In this document: positions 1-8,204 of the stretch, in pieces
How positions within the stretch are numbered: position 1 is the first letter of the stretch
Layout of the letters: each line of letters opens with the position of its first letter
Assembly (NCBI GenBank): GCA_012522255.1
Contig: JAAYKT010000015.1
Coordinates: 1-15,993 of the forward strand
Length of the DNA stretch: 15,993 bases
Origin: Clostridiales bacterium
GTDB taxonomy: Bacteria; Bacillota; Clostridia; Lutisporales; Lutisporaceae
Direction: 5' to 3'
Program-made: the position numbers and the translations under genes
Notes under the pieces: generated by a model
What the model saw: the letters and a program-made list of their open reading frames with translations, nothing else
What the model was told of the DNA's origin: nothing
Database searches by the model: none

Positions 1-3
1 GGC

Positions 4-894
4 TCAAGCAGTAACATCTTCAGCCAGATCCGTATCCTTTTTCCACGGATTCTGCAATACTATTATTCCTGAAATAACTAAGACTCCACCCATGATTTGT
101 GGAAAAGATAAGAAATCGTTAAACAGAATTGTAGCCATAATCGTAGTTACTACCGGCTCTATGGTGCTGATTATCGCTACTTGTGAAGGGCCTATCCTTT
201 TCATGGCCTCATAATATGTCAATATTGCTGCTACAGTTGCAAACACTGCAGTAGCAATACTATAAGCCCATGCGTTAAATGACATTTTAATCAGGCCACC
301 GGAGATTATACCTGCCAAGTTAACTGCAATGGAACAACCTGTAGTCACATATGTCGTAACTATAATAGGATTTAAGCTCCTGGTTTTTTCTCCTGCTAAT
401 ATATAAAAGGAATAGAAAACGGCAGCAAAACCGGCGAGGAAAACACCTTTAAGGCTCACATTGCCTAAACAAAATCCTACAATCATCATTAATCCTGCTG
501 ATGATAATATAAGAGCACTTATTTTATTCTTTGTTACTTTATCTTTTATTATAAAAAAAGAAAGAACTGACACAATTATTGGATTAGTATAAAATATCAA
601 CGATACCAAAGGTGCGGATATGTAATTCAATGCTGCGAAGTAGGCTGCAGTTGTTGAGTTATATCCTATGGAGCCAAGTAAAATCAAAAATATAATTTTA
701 TTTTTGCCAATTTTATAGTCTAACTTCTTTACAAAGCAAATTACCCACATAATTAACGCAGCCGTTGTAAATCTTACATCCAAAACCGTAATGGCATTGC
801 CGCCGTGACTGTATGCGAGTTTTGCAAATATAGGTAAAAAGCCAAAACAAGCACCTGATATAGCGGCAAATAAAAAACCTATTTTTTTATCCAT
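4..894 (-). CDS. EamA/DMT-family membrane transporter
   Basis: This 296-residue protein is a probable metabolite or drug exporter of the EamA (DMT) superfamily in the cytoplasmic membrane. It shows about ten hydrophobic segments arranged as two similar halves, roughly residues 7-140 and 150-283. The first half opens with AAISGACFGFLPIFAKLAY and the second with GVFLAGFAAVFYSFYILAGEK, the usual start of each EamA repeat. The end of each half carries the typical pattern of a polar EAM or TNP stretch followed by a hydrophobic helix (EAMKRIGPSQVAIISTIEPV). The ATG is preceded by GGGAGG at 6-7 bases. The gene is complete, the stop lying four bases from the window edge. A separate promoter lies just upstream, so it may be transcribed on its own. 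The substrate cannot be inferred. Confidence 0.9.
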   Translation of the reverse strand: MDKKIGFLFAAISGACFGFLPIFAKLAYSHGGNAITVLDVRFTTAALIMWVICFVKKLDYKIGKNKIIFLILLGSIGYNSTTAAYFAALNYISAPLVSLIFYTNPIIVSVLSFFIIKDKVTKNKISALILSSAGLMMIVGFCLGNVSLKGVFLAGFAAVFYSFYILAGEKTRSLNPIIVTTYVTTGCSIAVNLAGIISGGLIKMSFNAWAYSIATAVFATVAAILTYYEAMKRIGPSQVAIISTIEPVVTTIMATILFNDFLSFPQIMGGVLVISGIIVLQNPWKKDTDLAEDVTA

Positions 895-930
895 ATTACA
901 ACCTCCCTTTTTTACGGAGAGTTTGTATAC

Positions 931-961
931 ATTATATCATCATTAATAGTTTTTAGCACAA
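931..961 (-). promoter_or_regulatory. Probable sigma-A promoter for the EamA gene
   Basis: On the minus strand a perfect TATAAT (931-936) is preceded by TGA, which makes an extended -10 element. A weak -35, TTGTGC (956-961), lies 19 bases upstream. The long spacer and poor -35 fit an extended -10 promoter. It sits in the 72-base gap between the glycosyltransferase and the EamA gene. Confidence 0.6.
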
Positions 962-966
962 AAGTT

Positions 967-2214
967 TTATTCTAATTCATGTATTGATAATGTTCTTGTA
1001 TGCCTGGTATGAATCCATTCCTTATCTTTCATCATCAAAATGCCTTCAATTGCAATGGGAATCCAAGTAATACAATACAATAAATAGGTGGGATAATATA
1101 AAAGCAGTTTATAGGAAAGCTTATTATCTATATACAAGCTCAAAGGTATTAATGATAACTGCATAACACTGTAAACTTTAAAAAAATTAGGGAATATTTT
1201 TAGCGTTAATATGAACATTTCATTGTCAAACATATATACATTAAGTATGGGCACTAAAATCATTAAGCCGCCTAATAGAATCAAGTAGGGTTGCAATGTA
1301 TATAATGCACAGTCTAAATAGACCACATTCTTTTCTTTTATACCCTTTTTAATTAATTTAATAAAATACCTTGAGTTTACATCTGCAAAACCTTGCATCC
1401 ATCTGCATCTTTGGCTCCAGGATTGAGACAGGGTTATGGGCTTTTCATCATAAACCACGGCATCATGAGCCCAACCAACCTTTATTCCGTTCAAAATCAG
1501 ATTTATTGTGAATTCCAAATCTTCTACAAGGCATGTTGCTTCCCAACCTACATCCTTAAGTATGCCCGTATCAACGCAAAAACCGGTTCCACCGATTTCA
1601 CAACTTAAACCTAAATTCCATCTGGAGCATTGAAACAATCTGTTTGCAGCCCAAAATGCTATGGAATAACTTGCAGTTACCCAAGAGTCTTCAGGATTTT
1701 TACTGTCAATGTAACCCTGCAGTACTTTGTAACCCTCGCATAATTTGTTATTCATTTCTCTTAAAAAATTTTTAGATACAAGATTATCAGCATCAAATAC
1801 TACTATAGCATCATAATCGGTATACTTTTTAAATATAATTTCATTAAAGGCCCACTTTAATGCGTGCCCTTTACCTCTGTTCTTATTATCCTTTCGTATA
1901 AGAACTTTTGCTCCTTTATCTGAAGCTATTTGTACTGTTTTATCTGTACAATTATCTGCAATAACATAAACATCAAACAGTTGCCTCGGATAGTTCAAAC
2001 AAATAAGATTCTCAACTATATTTCCGATTACTTCCTCTTCGTTGTAAGCCGGAATAAATATAGCAAATTTTTTTTCAGGCAAGCACCCTCTATAACTTTT
2101 TACATTGAGCTTTTCTAATAAGCCAAAAATGGACATAAAAAAATAATATAACCCAAAACATATGAATAAAACTTGGATAGCAGTAAAGACAATTGCCGTC
2201 ATGCTTTTTAACAT
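967..2214 (-). CDS. Membrane-bound family 2 glycosyltransferase
   Basis: This protein is a processive-type GT2 glycosyltransferase that probably transfers sugars from a nucleotide-sugar to a polysaccharide or lipid acceptor at the inner face of the membrane. A hydrophobic segment occupies residues 5-32, followed by a GT-A domain with FIPAYNEEEVIG, ADNCTDKT and the DxD motif in VVFDADN (about 141-143). The acidic ED of LVEDLEF and the QRCRW motif (about 268-272) are those of cellulose/hyaluronan/chitin synthase-like enzymes. The C-terminal part has three or more membrane helices. A start at TTG 2229 is possible in frame, but the AAGGAGG motif would then lie inside the coding sequence. The ATG at 2214, five bases after that motif, is the better start and gives 415 residues. 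No accessory polysaccharide genes are adjacent, so the product is unknown. Confidence 0.88.
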   Translation of the reverse strand: MLKSMTAIVFTAIQVLFICFGLYYFFMSIFGLLEKLNVKSYRGCLPEKKFAIFIPAYNEEEVIGNIVENLICLNYPRQLFDVYVIADNCTDKTVQIASDKGAKVLIRKDNKNRGKGHALKWAFNEIIFKKYTDYDAIVVFDADNLVSKNFLREMNNKLCEGYKVLQGYIDSKNPEDSWVTASYSIAFWAANRLFQCSRWNLGLSCEIGGTGFCVDTGILKDVGWEATCLVEDLEFTINLILNGIKVGWAHDAVVYDEKPITLSQSWSQRCRWMQGFADVNSRYFIKLIKKGIKEKNVVYLDCALYTLQPYLILLGGLMILVPILNVYMFDNEMFILTLKIFPNFFKVYSVMQLSLIPLSLYIDNKLSYKLLLYYPTYLLYCITWIPIAIEGILMMKDKEWIHTRHTRTLSIHELE

Positions 2215-2219
2215 ATTAG

Positions 2220-2226
2220 CCTCCTT
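2220..2226 (-). promoter_or_regulatory. Ribosome binding site fixing the glycosyltransferase start
   Basis: A perfect AAGGAGG lies five bases before the ATG at 2214. It overlaps the codons that a longer TTG-initiated frame would use, so the ATG start is preferred. Confidence 0.75.
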
Positions 2227-2324
2227 CAAAAAGAAAAAGTTTATTGTCTTTTTATTATTCCAATTTTATTACTTTTTAAATATAAAAAATTGAATTGCTT
2301 ATTTAATAAACCAAATAATAAAAA

Positions 2325-3038
2325 TCATATTTCTATAAATAATAGTAATACTATAGTGCTTAGATTGAATATCAAATGAGCCGCTACCGCTGCAAAATAA
2401 CCTTTCTTTTCATAAATATAGTTGCAGAAAAGGGCTAATCCAAAAAAAGAAGGCACTCCTCCTGCATTGTAATGGGCTATCGTAAATATTGCTGCAGATA
2501 GTGTCGCAGCATAGGCAGCAGGCATGTAAGAAAGGAAAATTTTATCATAAAGATAATATCTGAAAACATACTCCTCCACAAAGGGTGCAAAAATTACTAT
2601 CAGCAAAAAATAAACAACCTTAACATAGGATCCCGAGTTATAAAAATCAGTTACAATGCTTTGCGGCTTAATATCATATTTCAAAAAATAATTGAGAATT
2701 AAAATATAAACAGAATTAATCAGCGTAAGTACTACCATGAAGATAAGGGTAAAAATACTGATACCAAAAACATATTTCCATTCAAATTTCCATACATTGT
2801 TGTTTCTCAAGCTGTTATTCTCCTCAGTTTTTAAATGATAATTGAAGACCAGTATAACAACCACAATAAACGGAATCAGGTTTTCGGTAAATATAGCACT
2901 TGCCCAATACAAAACCGATATGACAACAATTTGCAAATTGTTGAACCTTTTTAAAAAGATATTGTACAATTGAGTAAAAATCGGTATATTAATAATAATA
3001 AATACGAATATAAATACTACAGCACGGGCTATGTCCAA
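2325..3038 (-). CDS. CPBP-family intramembrane metalloprotease (CAAX-like)
   Basis: This 237-residue, very hydrophobic protein has the three motifs of the CPBP (CAAX protease and bacteriocin-processing, Abi) family. Motif 1 is EEYVFR (E155, E156, R160), motif 2 is FTIAH (F185, H189) and motif 3 is HLIFN (H221, N225). The glutamates and histidines would bind the catalytic zinc within the membrane. About seven hydrophobic segments are visible. The start is TTG, supported by GGGGGAGG six bases upstream. It lies 22 bases after the engB stop, so it is probably cotranscribed with lonA and engB. Bacterial members act in bacteriocin self-immunity, protein processing or unknown roles; no bacteriocin precursor is seen nearby, so the substrate is unknown. 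Confidence 0.87.
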   Translation of the reverse strand: MDIARAVVFIFVFIIINIPIFTQLYNIFLKRFNNLQIVVISVLYWASAIFTENLIPFIVVVILVFNYHLKTEENNSLRNNNVWKFEWKYVFGISIFTLIFMVVLTLINSVYILILNYFLKYDIKPQSIVTDFYNSGSYVKVVYFLLIVIFAPFVEEYVFRYYLYDKIFLSYMPAAYAATLSAAIFTIAHYNAGGVPSFFGLALFCNYIYEKKGYFAAVAAHLIFNLSTIVLLLFIEI

Positions 3039-3044
3039 TAACTA

Positions 3045-3052
3045 CCTCCCCC
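3045..3052 (-). promoter_or_regulatory. Ribosome binding site for the TTG-started CPBP gene
   Basis: GGGGGAGG on the minus strand lies six bases before the TTG at 3038. The next in-frame codons contain no ATG nearby, so this site decides for TTG. Confidence 0.75.
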
Positions 3053-3060
3053 TAACGCAA

Positions 3061-3642
3061 TTACATCCTGAACTTTATTTCGTTCCACAATAAATCCCTT
3101 CCTATATGATTTACCGAAGAATAAGGTATCAAAACATCATTTTCATCCAAATTCAAAGTATTTTCTATTGCCTTAAGATTTTTATATAGATTATTCTTAC
3201 TTATCTTGTCCAATTTTGTCGCTACGATTATTGCCTTCTTGTTATAATACTTAACAAAATCATACATAATCACATCATCTCTTGAAGGCTTATGACGTAT
3301 GTCAACTAATAAAATAACAGATATCAAATTTTTTCTTTTTGTTAAGTATGATTCAATCATACCGGACCACTTTATCTTTTCTGTTCTTGATACCGCTGCA
3401 TATCCGTACCCGGGCAAATCCACCAGCATAAGTTCATCATTTACAATAAAGAAATTAATTGTTCTGGTTTTTCCGGGGCTGGAACTCACCTTTACAAGTT
3501 TTTTTCTGTTCACTAAGGAATTTATTAGTGAGGATTTTCCAACGTTTGACCTGCCTGCAAAAGCTATTTCAGGCAAGTCACTTTCAGGATATTGATTAAA
3601 GTTCACTGCAGAAATCACAAAGGTGCAGTCTTTAATTATCAC
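3061..3642 (-). CDS. engB: Ribosome biogenesis GTP-binding protein EngB/YsxC
   Basis: EngB (YsxC/YihA) is a small GTPase needed for late assembly of the 50S ribosomal subunit. The protein shows G1 GRSNVGKSS near residue 30, G3 DLPGYG, G4 TKLDK and a serine pair PYSS for G5, with the family-typical N-terminus ending in LPEIAFAG. An upstream GTG at 3651 is in frame but lacks a ribosome binding site. The GTG at 3642 is six bases after AGAGGTG and aligns with the usual family start, giving 193 residues. With this start the gene overlaps the end of lonA by 11 bases, which suggests translational coupling. The lonA-engB order is common in Firmicutes (lonA-ysxC in Bacillus subtilis). Confidence 0.95.
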   Translation of the reverse strand: MIIKDCTFVISAVNFNQYPESDLPEIAFAGRSNVGKSSLINSLVNRKKLVKVSSSPGKTRTINFFIVNDELMLVDLPGYGYAAVSRTEKIKWSGMIESYLTKRKNLISVILLVDIRHKPSRDDVIMYDFVKYYNKKAIIVATKLDKISKNNLYKNLKAIENTLNLDENDVLIPYSSVNHIGRDLLWNEIKFRM

Positions 3643-5965
3643 TGTCTTCACCTCTGAACAAAGCGTGCTCTAAAACCGGATCCATATTATCCGCTAAGAT
3701 AAATTCAATTTCTTTTTTTACATTAGCAGGTATTTCTTCTATATCTTTTTCATTCTCTTTTGGTATTATAATTTTTTTAATACCGGCCCTTTTAGCAGCC
3801 AACACCTTTTCTTTCAGTCCACCTATGGGCAAAATTCTACCTCTCAACGTAATTTCGCCTGTCATGGCAACATCCTTTCTTACAGGTATGTTGCATAAAG
3901 CCGATATAAGCGCAGTAGCCATAGTTATACCGGCAGATGGACCGTCTTTTGGAGTGGCACCTTCTGGTACATGAATATGAATGTCAACCTTTTTGCTGAA
4001 ATCAACGTCAATACCCATCTTTTCGGCTTTGGATCTTACATAACTGAGGCCTGCCTTGGCTGATTCTTTCATTACATCACCCAAATGACCGGTCAACTCC
4101 AATTTCCCGCTTCCTGTCATGGTCGTTACTTCAATAAAAAGTGTATCCCCTCCGTAAGGGGTCCAGGCAAGGCCTGTAGCAACTCCAATCTCATTTTTTA
4201 AATTAGCCATGTCATACCTGTAACGTGGTATACCAAGATACTTCATCACACTATTCGGGTTTATTTTCACTGTTTTTTTGTCTTTTTCCACTATCTCAGT
4301 TGCTGCTTTTCTAATTATATTAGCCAATTCTCTTTCTAAATTACGTACACCCGATTCTTTTGTATAGTTATTAATTACTGTACTGACTGCCTTTTCATTG
4401 ATTGAAATCTGCTCTTCTTTTATTGAATGTTCTTTTACTTGTTTTGGTATCAAATGCTTAACAGCTATGTTCAACTTTTCTTCTTCAGTATAACCGGATA
4501 AATAGATTATTTCCATTCTGTCTAAAAGAGCAGCAGGTATTGTATCAATAGTATTCGCTGTGGTAATGAACATAACTTTTGAAAGATCAAATGGCAGTTC
4601 AAGGTAATGGTCTCTGAAATCTTTGTTCTGTTCAGAGTCCAAAACCTCTAATAATGCAGATGCTGGATCCCCTCTGAAATCACTGCTCATTTTATCAATT
4701 TCATCAAATAAAAATACAGGGTTTTTGGTCTCTGCCTGTTTAATATAATAGATTATTCTTCCGGGTATTGCACCAATGTATGTTCTTCTATGTCCTCTTA
4801 TTTCTGCTTCATCCCTTACCCCTCCTAAAGACATACGAACAAATTTTCTATCCATGGCTCTTGCAATTGATTTTGCAATTGAAGTCTTGCCAACCCCCGG
4901 AGGCCCGACAAAGCAAAGTATAGGGCCTTTCATATTCATTGCAAGCTTTCTTATAGCCAAGTATTCCAAAATTCTTTCTTTTACTTTTTTCAATCCATAA
5001 TGGTCTTCTTCCAAGATCCTACGGGCATTTTTTATATCCAGATTATCTTTTGTTTCAACATTCCATGGTAAATCAAATATCCAGTCCAAATAGGATCTGA
5101 TTACACCTGATTCCGGAGATGCCTGTGACAATTTGGTAAGCCTATCTATCTCTTTTTTTACTTTATTTACTACCTCGTCGGGTAATTTTAATTTTGAAAG
5201 TTTGTCCTCGTATTCCAATATTTCTTCTTCAAAACTATCTTTATCTCCTAATTCTTTTTGCATAGCTTTTATTTGTTCTCTTAAATAGTATTCTTTTTGC
5301 GTTTTATCAATCTGCTTTCTTACTCTGTTATTAATTTTTCGTTCAAGTTCCAATATTTCAATTTCTTTAAGCAAAACAAAATAAAGTTTTTCCAATCTAA
5401 CTTTTACGTCAAATTGAGATAGGATTTCCTGTTTCTGTTCAATTTTTACGGTTAGATTTGAAGCCACGATATCTGTAAATCTATCAATATCCTCAATACC
5501 GGATATAGTAATTAAAATCTCGGGGGTAATCCTGGAGTTAAGCTTTACATACTCTTCAAATGCCTCCGATACACTACGCCTCAACGCCTCAATTTCAAGA
5601 TTGCCCTCATGCAAATTAGTCGCATACTCTGTCACTTCGACTACAAAATATGGATCGTCTGAAATAATAGATTGAATCTCTGCCCTTGCAATGCCTTCCA
5701 CAAGGACTCTGATGGTATCCCCGGGAAGCTTTAACAACTGTTTTATTTTTGAAACGGTACCTACTTGATAAAAGTCTTCTTTAGTTGGTATATCGGTAGT
5801 TGGATCAATTTGAGTAACAAGAAAAATCATTTGATCATTTATCATTGCTTCTTCCAATGCTTTTATAGATTTTTCCCTACCGACATCAAAATGAAGCAGC
5901 ATATATGGAAAAATACTCAAACCCCTAAGGGGAATAAGCGGCAAACTTTTTTTATTTTCTGACAT
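3632..5965 (-). CDS. lon: ATP-dependent Lon protease (LonA)
   Basis: LonA is a cytosolic hexameric AAA+ serine protease that degrades misfolded and some regulatory proteins. The 777-residue protein has the complete family layout. An N-terminal LON substrate-binding domain covers about residues 8-200 and a coiled-coil linker about 200-300. The AAA+ module has Walker A GPPGVGKT (354-361), Walker B VFLFDEIDK (417-425) and sensor/arginine elements through LLDRME. The S16 protease domain runs from about 590 to the end. The catalytic dyad is S677 in KDGPSAG and K720 in GGLKEKV, two positions below the E. coli S679/K722. The ATG is preceded by AGGAG at eight bases. A good promoter lies 50-80 bases upstream, so the gene can be expressed independently of lonB. 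Confidence 0.98.
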   Translation of the reverse strand: MSENKKSLPLIPLRGLSIFPYMLLHFDVGREKSIKALEEAMINDQMIFLVTQIDPTTDIPTKEDFYQVGTVSKIKQLLKLPGDTIRVLVEGIARAEIQSIISDDPYFVVEVTEYATNLHEGNLEIEALRRSVSEAFEEYVKLNSRITPEILITISGIEDIDRFTDIVASNLTVKIEQKQEILSQFDVKVRLEKLYFVLLKEIEILELERKINNRVRKQIDKTQKEYYLREQIKAMQKELGDKDSFEEEILEYEDKLSKLKLPDEVVNKVKKEIDRLTKLSQASPESGVIRSYLDWIFDLPWNVETKDNLDIKNARRILEEDHYGLKKVKERILEYLAIRKLAMNMKGPILCFVGPPGVGKTSIAKSIARAMDRKFVRMSLGGVRDEAEIRGHRRTYIGAIPGRIIYYIKQAETKNPVFLFDEIDKMSSDFRGDPASALLEVLDSEQNKDFRDHYLELPFDLSKVMFITTANTIDTIPAALLDRMEIIYLSGYTEEEKLNIAVKHLIPKQVKEHSIKEEQISINEKAVSTVINNYTKESGVRNLERELANIIRKAATEIVEKDKKTVKINPNSVMKYLGIPRYRYDMANLKNEIGVATGLAWTPYGGDTLFIEVTTMTGSGKLELTGHLGDVMKESAKAGLSYVRSKAEKMGIDVDFSKKVDIHIHVPEGATPKDGPSAGITMATALISALCNIPVRKDVAMTGEITLRGRILPIGGLKEKVLAAKRAGIKKIIIPKENEKDIEEIPANVKKEIEFILADNMDPVLEHALFRGEDSDN
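3649..3655 (-). promoter_or_regulatory. Ribosome binding site deciding the engB start
   Basis: AGAGGTG lies inside the 3' end of lonA, six bases before the GTG at 3642. The alternative GTG at 3651 is part of this motif itself and has no binding site of its own. Confidence 0.65.
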
Positions 5966-6015
5966 TTATTTCACTCCTGTATGTGGTATTATTTCTTTTT
6001 GGCCATGTCTAATAC

Positions 6016-6044
6016 ATTATATAGTTATACAGTTCTTTAATCAA
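6016..6044 (-). promoter_or_regulatory. Sigma-A type promoter of lonA
   Basis: The minus strand carries TTGATT (6039-6044), a 17-base spacer and a perfect TATAAT (6016-6021), about 50 bases before the lonA ATG. I see no CtsR heptad repeat or CIRCE element overlapping it, so no heat-shock regulator is proposed. Confidence 0.75.
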
Positions 6045-6229
6045 CTTTTATTTCCTTTGATCATTCAGCTGCAAAATGCCCCTTTTTACTATTCGCACTA
6101 TATCTTCTCCATAATAATAAGTATTGTATTCGACACGATTTTTGACATTGGAAACGTAAGTATATAGCATATGTACCTTAACTGCTCGTCCAATACAACC
6201 GCCTTGTTACATGTAATTTACTATGTATA

Positions 6230-7948
6230 TTAGTTATGTGCCGATGTTATATTGGATTTGCTTTTATTCAAATTTGTGATCCCTTTAGCAGCTAAATAAC
6301 CAACATCGGTTATTGCTGTCAAGCATATTTTGGTTTCTTGTTCTTTTATCAAGGCTATATCAATAACTTCCTGGATGTTATCCATAGGCAATATATCAAT
6401 TACCATATCATTAAACATTTCCTGATAATTGTCCTTTGGTATTATAACCTTCAAGGCACCAGCGGCTTTGGCTGCTTCAATTTTTGCAACTACTCCTCCT
6501 ACCGGCATAACCTTACCTCTTATGGATACCTCACCGGTAATTGCTATACTGTTATCTACGGGAACATTGATTATAGCAGAATATATTGCAACAGCTATAC
6601 TTACACCTGCAGATGGGCCGTCTATAGGCGTACCTCCGGGAAAATTAAGATGTATGTCATAATCGTAGGGGCTTACATTTAAGTATTTTTTAATGACCGT
6701 TAATACATTTTCCACAGATGATCTTGCCATACTTTTCCTTCTAATAGTTCTGCTTTGGTTAGAACTCAACTCTTCTTCATCCACAATACCTGTTACAACT
6801 AATTTACCTTCACCTTTGTCTGCCGCCGTTGCAGAAGCCTCAATCTCTAACAATGCACCTATATTAGGTCCATAAACCGCAAGGCCGTTTACATAACCTA
6901 CCTGAGGTTTCGAGCTTATCTTTTTTTCAGGCCTTGGGCTATATTGGCCGCTATTTAATACCCATTCTATATCTTGTACTGTTACCTTATCCCTGCACTC
7001 ACTCACATTAATTCCTACCGCCGTCTGCAAAATGTTTACCGCTTCCCTGGCATTTGTGGCGTACTTTGAAATGATTTCCGGCACGTTCTCTTCCATGTCA
7101 AAATATATTTTTTCCATTGTATTAACGCAAACTGTTTTTATTTCATCGGGTGCAAGAGATTTGAAGTATATTTCCAAGCACCTGGACCTGAGTGCCGGAG
7201 GTATGGACTCAGTCCCTCTTGTTGTAGCTGCGATAAGCCTAAAATCCGCTGGAAGGCCATTTTGAAAAATATCATGAATATGAAAAGGTATATTTGTATC
7301 TTCAGAATTATAATATGCGCTTTCTAACAAAACTTTTCTATCTTCTAAAACTTTTAATAGTTTGTTCATTTGCATAGGATGAAGTTCTCCAATCTCATCA
7401 ATAAACAGTATTCCTCCATGTGCCTTTGTTACTGCTCCGGGTTTTGGCTGAGGAATGCCCGCAGTACCCATCGCACCCGCCCCCTGATATATCGGGTCAT
7501 GTACCGAGTCGATAAGCAAGTCGGCGATACACCTTTCATCAAATCTAATATTAGTTGCATCCATTTCTATCAACTTTGCATCCTGCCTGAAAGGAGATTT
7601 TGGGGATTTTTTTGCTACTTCCAAAACCAATCTTGCCGCAGCTGTCTTTCCTACTCCCGGGGGCCCATAAATAATTACATGTTGTGGATTAGGGCTGCAA
7701 AGTGCTGCCTTAAGTGCTTTAATTCCGTTTTCCTGTCCTATTATCTCGGCAAAACTCGATGGTCTAGTGAGTTCGGATAAAGGTTTGCTTAGTTTTATAT
7801 CCCTTAATTTTTGAAGCTTATCCATTTCTTTTTTACTTTCCTTCTCAACTATAACTTTACTGCCTTGCTGCCGTTTCATAACGCTGATAAAGTAGACACC
7901 TATTACTATAATAAAGAGCAATTGTAACCAGAAGTATGTTTGTGACAA
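6230..7948 (-). CDS. lonB: Membrane-anchored Lon-like protease LonB
   Basis: LonB is a shorter Lon relative of spore-formers; in Bacillus subtilis it is made in the forespore under sigma-F. This 572-residue protein lacks the LON N-domain and has one hydrophobic segment at residues 5-24, probably a membrane anchor. The AAA+ domain has Walker A GPPGVGKT (95-102), Walker B GILFIDEIGE (D184, E185) and the arginine-rich LRSRCLE. The S16 protease domain has S446 in IDGPSAG and K489 in GGVVAKIEAAKAAG as the catalytic dyad. The start is TTG with GGAAGGGAG eight bases upstream; an ATG six bases further upstream is out of frame. The gene sits between the clpX terminator and the lonA promoter and looks like a separate transcript. 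I could not find a convincing sigma-F or sigma-G promoter by eye. Confidence 0.95.
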   Translation of the reverse strand: MSQTYFWLQLLFIIVIGVYFISVMKRQQGSKVIVEKESKKEMDKLQKLRDIKLSKPLSELTRPSSFAEIIGQENGIKALKAALCSPNPQHVIIYGPPGVGKTAAARLVLEVAKKSPKSPFRQDAKLIEMDATNIRFDERCIADLLIDSVHDPIYQGAGAMGTAGIPQPKPGAVTKAHGGILFIDEIGELHPMQMNKLLKVLEDRKVLLESAYYNSEDTNIPFHIHDIFQNGLPADFRLIAATTRGTESIPPALRSRCLEIYFKSLAPDEIKTVCVNTMEKIYFDMEENVPEIISKYATNAREAVNILQTAVGINVSECRDKVTVQDIEWVLNSGQYSPRPEKKISSKPQVGYVNGLAVYGPNIGALLEIEASATAADKGEGKLVVTGIVDEEELSSNQSRTIRRKSMARSSVENVLTVIKKYLNVSPYDYDIHLNFPGGTPIDGPSAGVSIAVAIYSAIINVPVDNSIAITGEVSIRGKVMPVGGVVAKIEAAKAAGALKVIIPKDNYQEMFNDMVIDILPMDNIQEVIDIALIKEQETKICLTAITDVGYLAAKGITNLNKSKSNITSAHN

Positions 7949-7956
7949 GCCATTAG

Positions 7957-7965
7957 CTCCCTTCC
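7957..7965 (-). promoter_or_regulatory. Ribosome binding site for the TTG-started lonB
   Basis: GGAAGGGAG on the minus strand lies eight bases before the TTG at 7948. It supports the unusual start codon. The rest of the 236-base gap up to the clpX terminator shows no clear promoter or gene. Confidence 0.7.
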
Positions 7966-8178
7966 ATTTTAATCATCCATCGCAATAATATTATTAGCCT
8001 GACATGGTTTTTTATCCTGTAGATTTTGCCTTGCTAAATTTTTCAAGTATCTTTTATAATATTAAGAAAGGTAGCTAAATGTTTATTTATTAATTGCTAA
8101 AATACGATAAAACTAATTCACCAACAATAACCTATTTACTATAATAAAAGACTGGTTTTCTTATTCTAAAAATACAAT

Positions 8179-8204
8179 AAAAAACCGATTGGTTTCCCAA
8201 TCGG
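8179..8204 (-). terminator. Intrinsic terminator after clpX
   Basis: On the minus strand a perfect 8-bp stem, CCGATTGG / CCAATCGG with a GAAA loop, occupies 8185-8204 and is followed by six T residues (8179-8184). It begins directly after the clpX stop codon and ends the tig-clpP-clpX operon. Confidence 0.93.

Noticed and set aside
1393..1608. Plus-strand frames opposite the glycosyltransferase and other minus-strand genes
   Set aside because: They lie antisense to genes with clear domain matches, lack ribosome binding sites and show no recognisable protein features.
2230..2324. Promoter for the glycosyltransferase gene
   Set aside because: The gap is almost pure A/T on the minus strand and offers many weak -10-like hexamers without a paired -35, so none can be chosen.
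6045..6229. Terminator or small gene between lonB and the lonA promoter
   Set aside because: A short palindrome (TTACATGTAA) lies after the lonB stop but there is no GC-rich stem with a T tract, and no frame with a ribosome binding site.
7966..8178. Sigma-F or sigma-G promoter before lonB
   Set aside because: LonB of Bacillus subtilis is forespore-specific, so I looked for GTATA/GGNNANANTA and GNATR/CATNNTA pairs on the minus strand. Only partial matches with wrong spacing were found.
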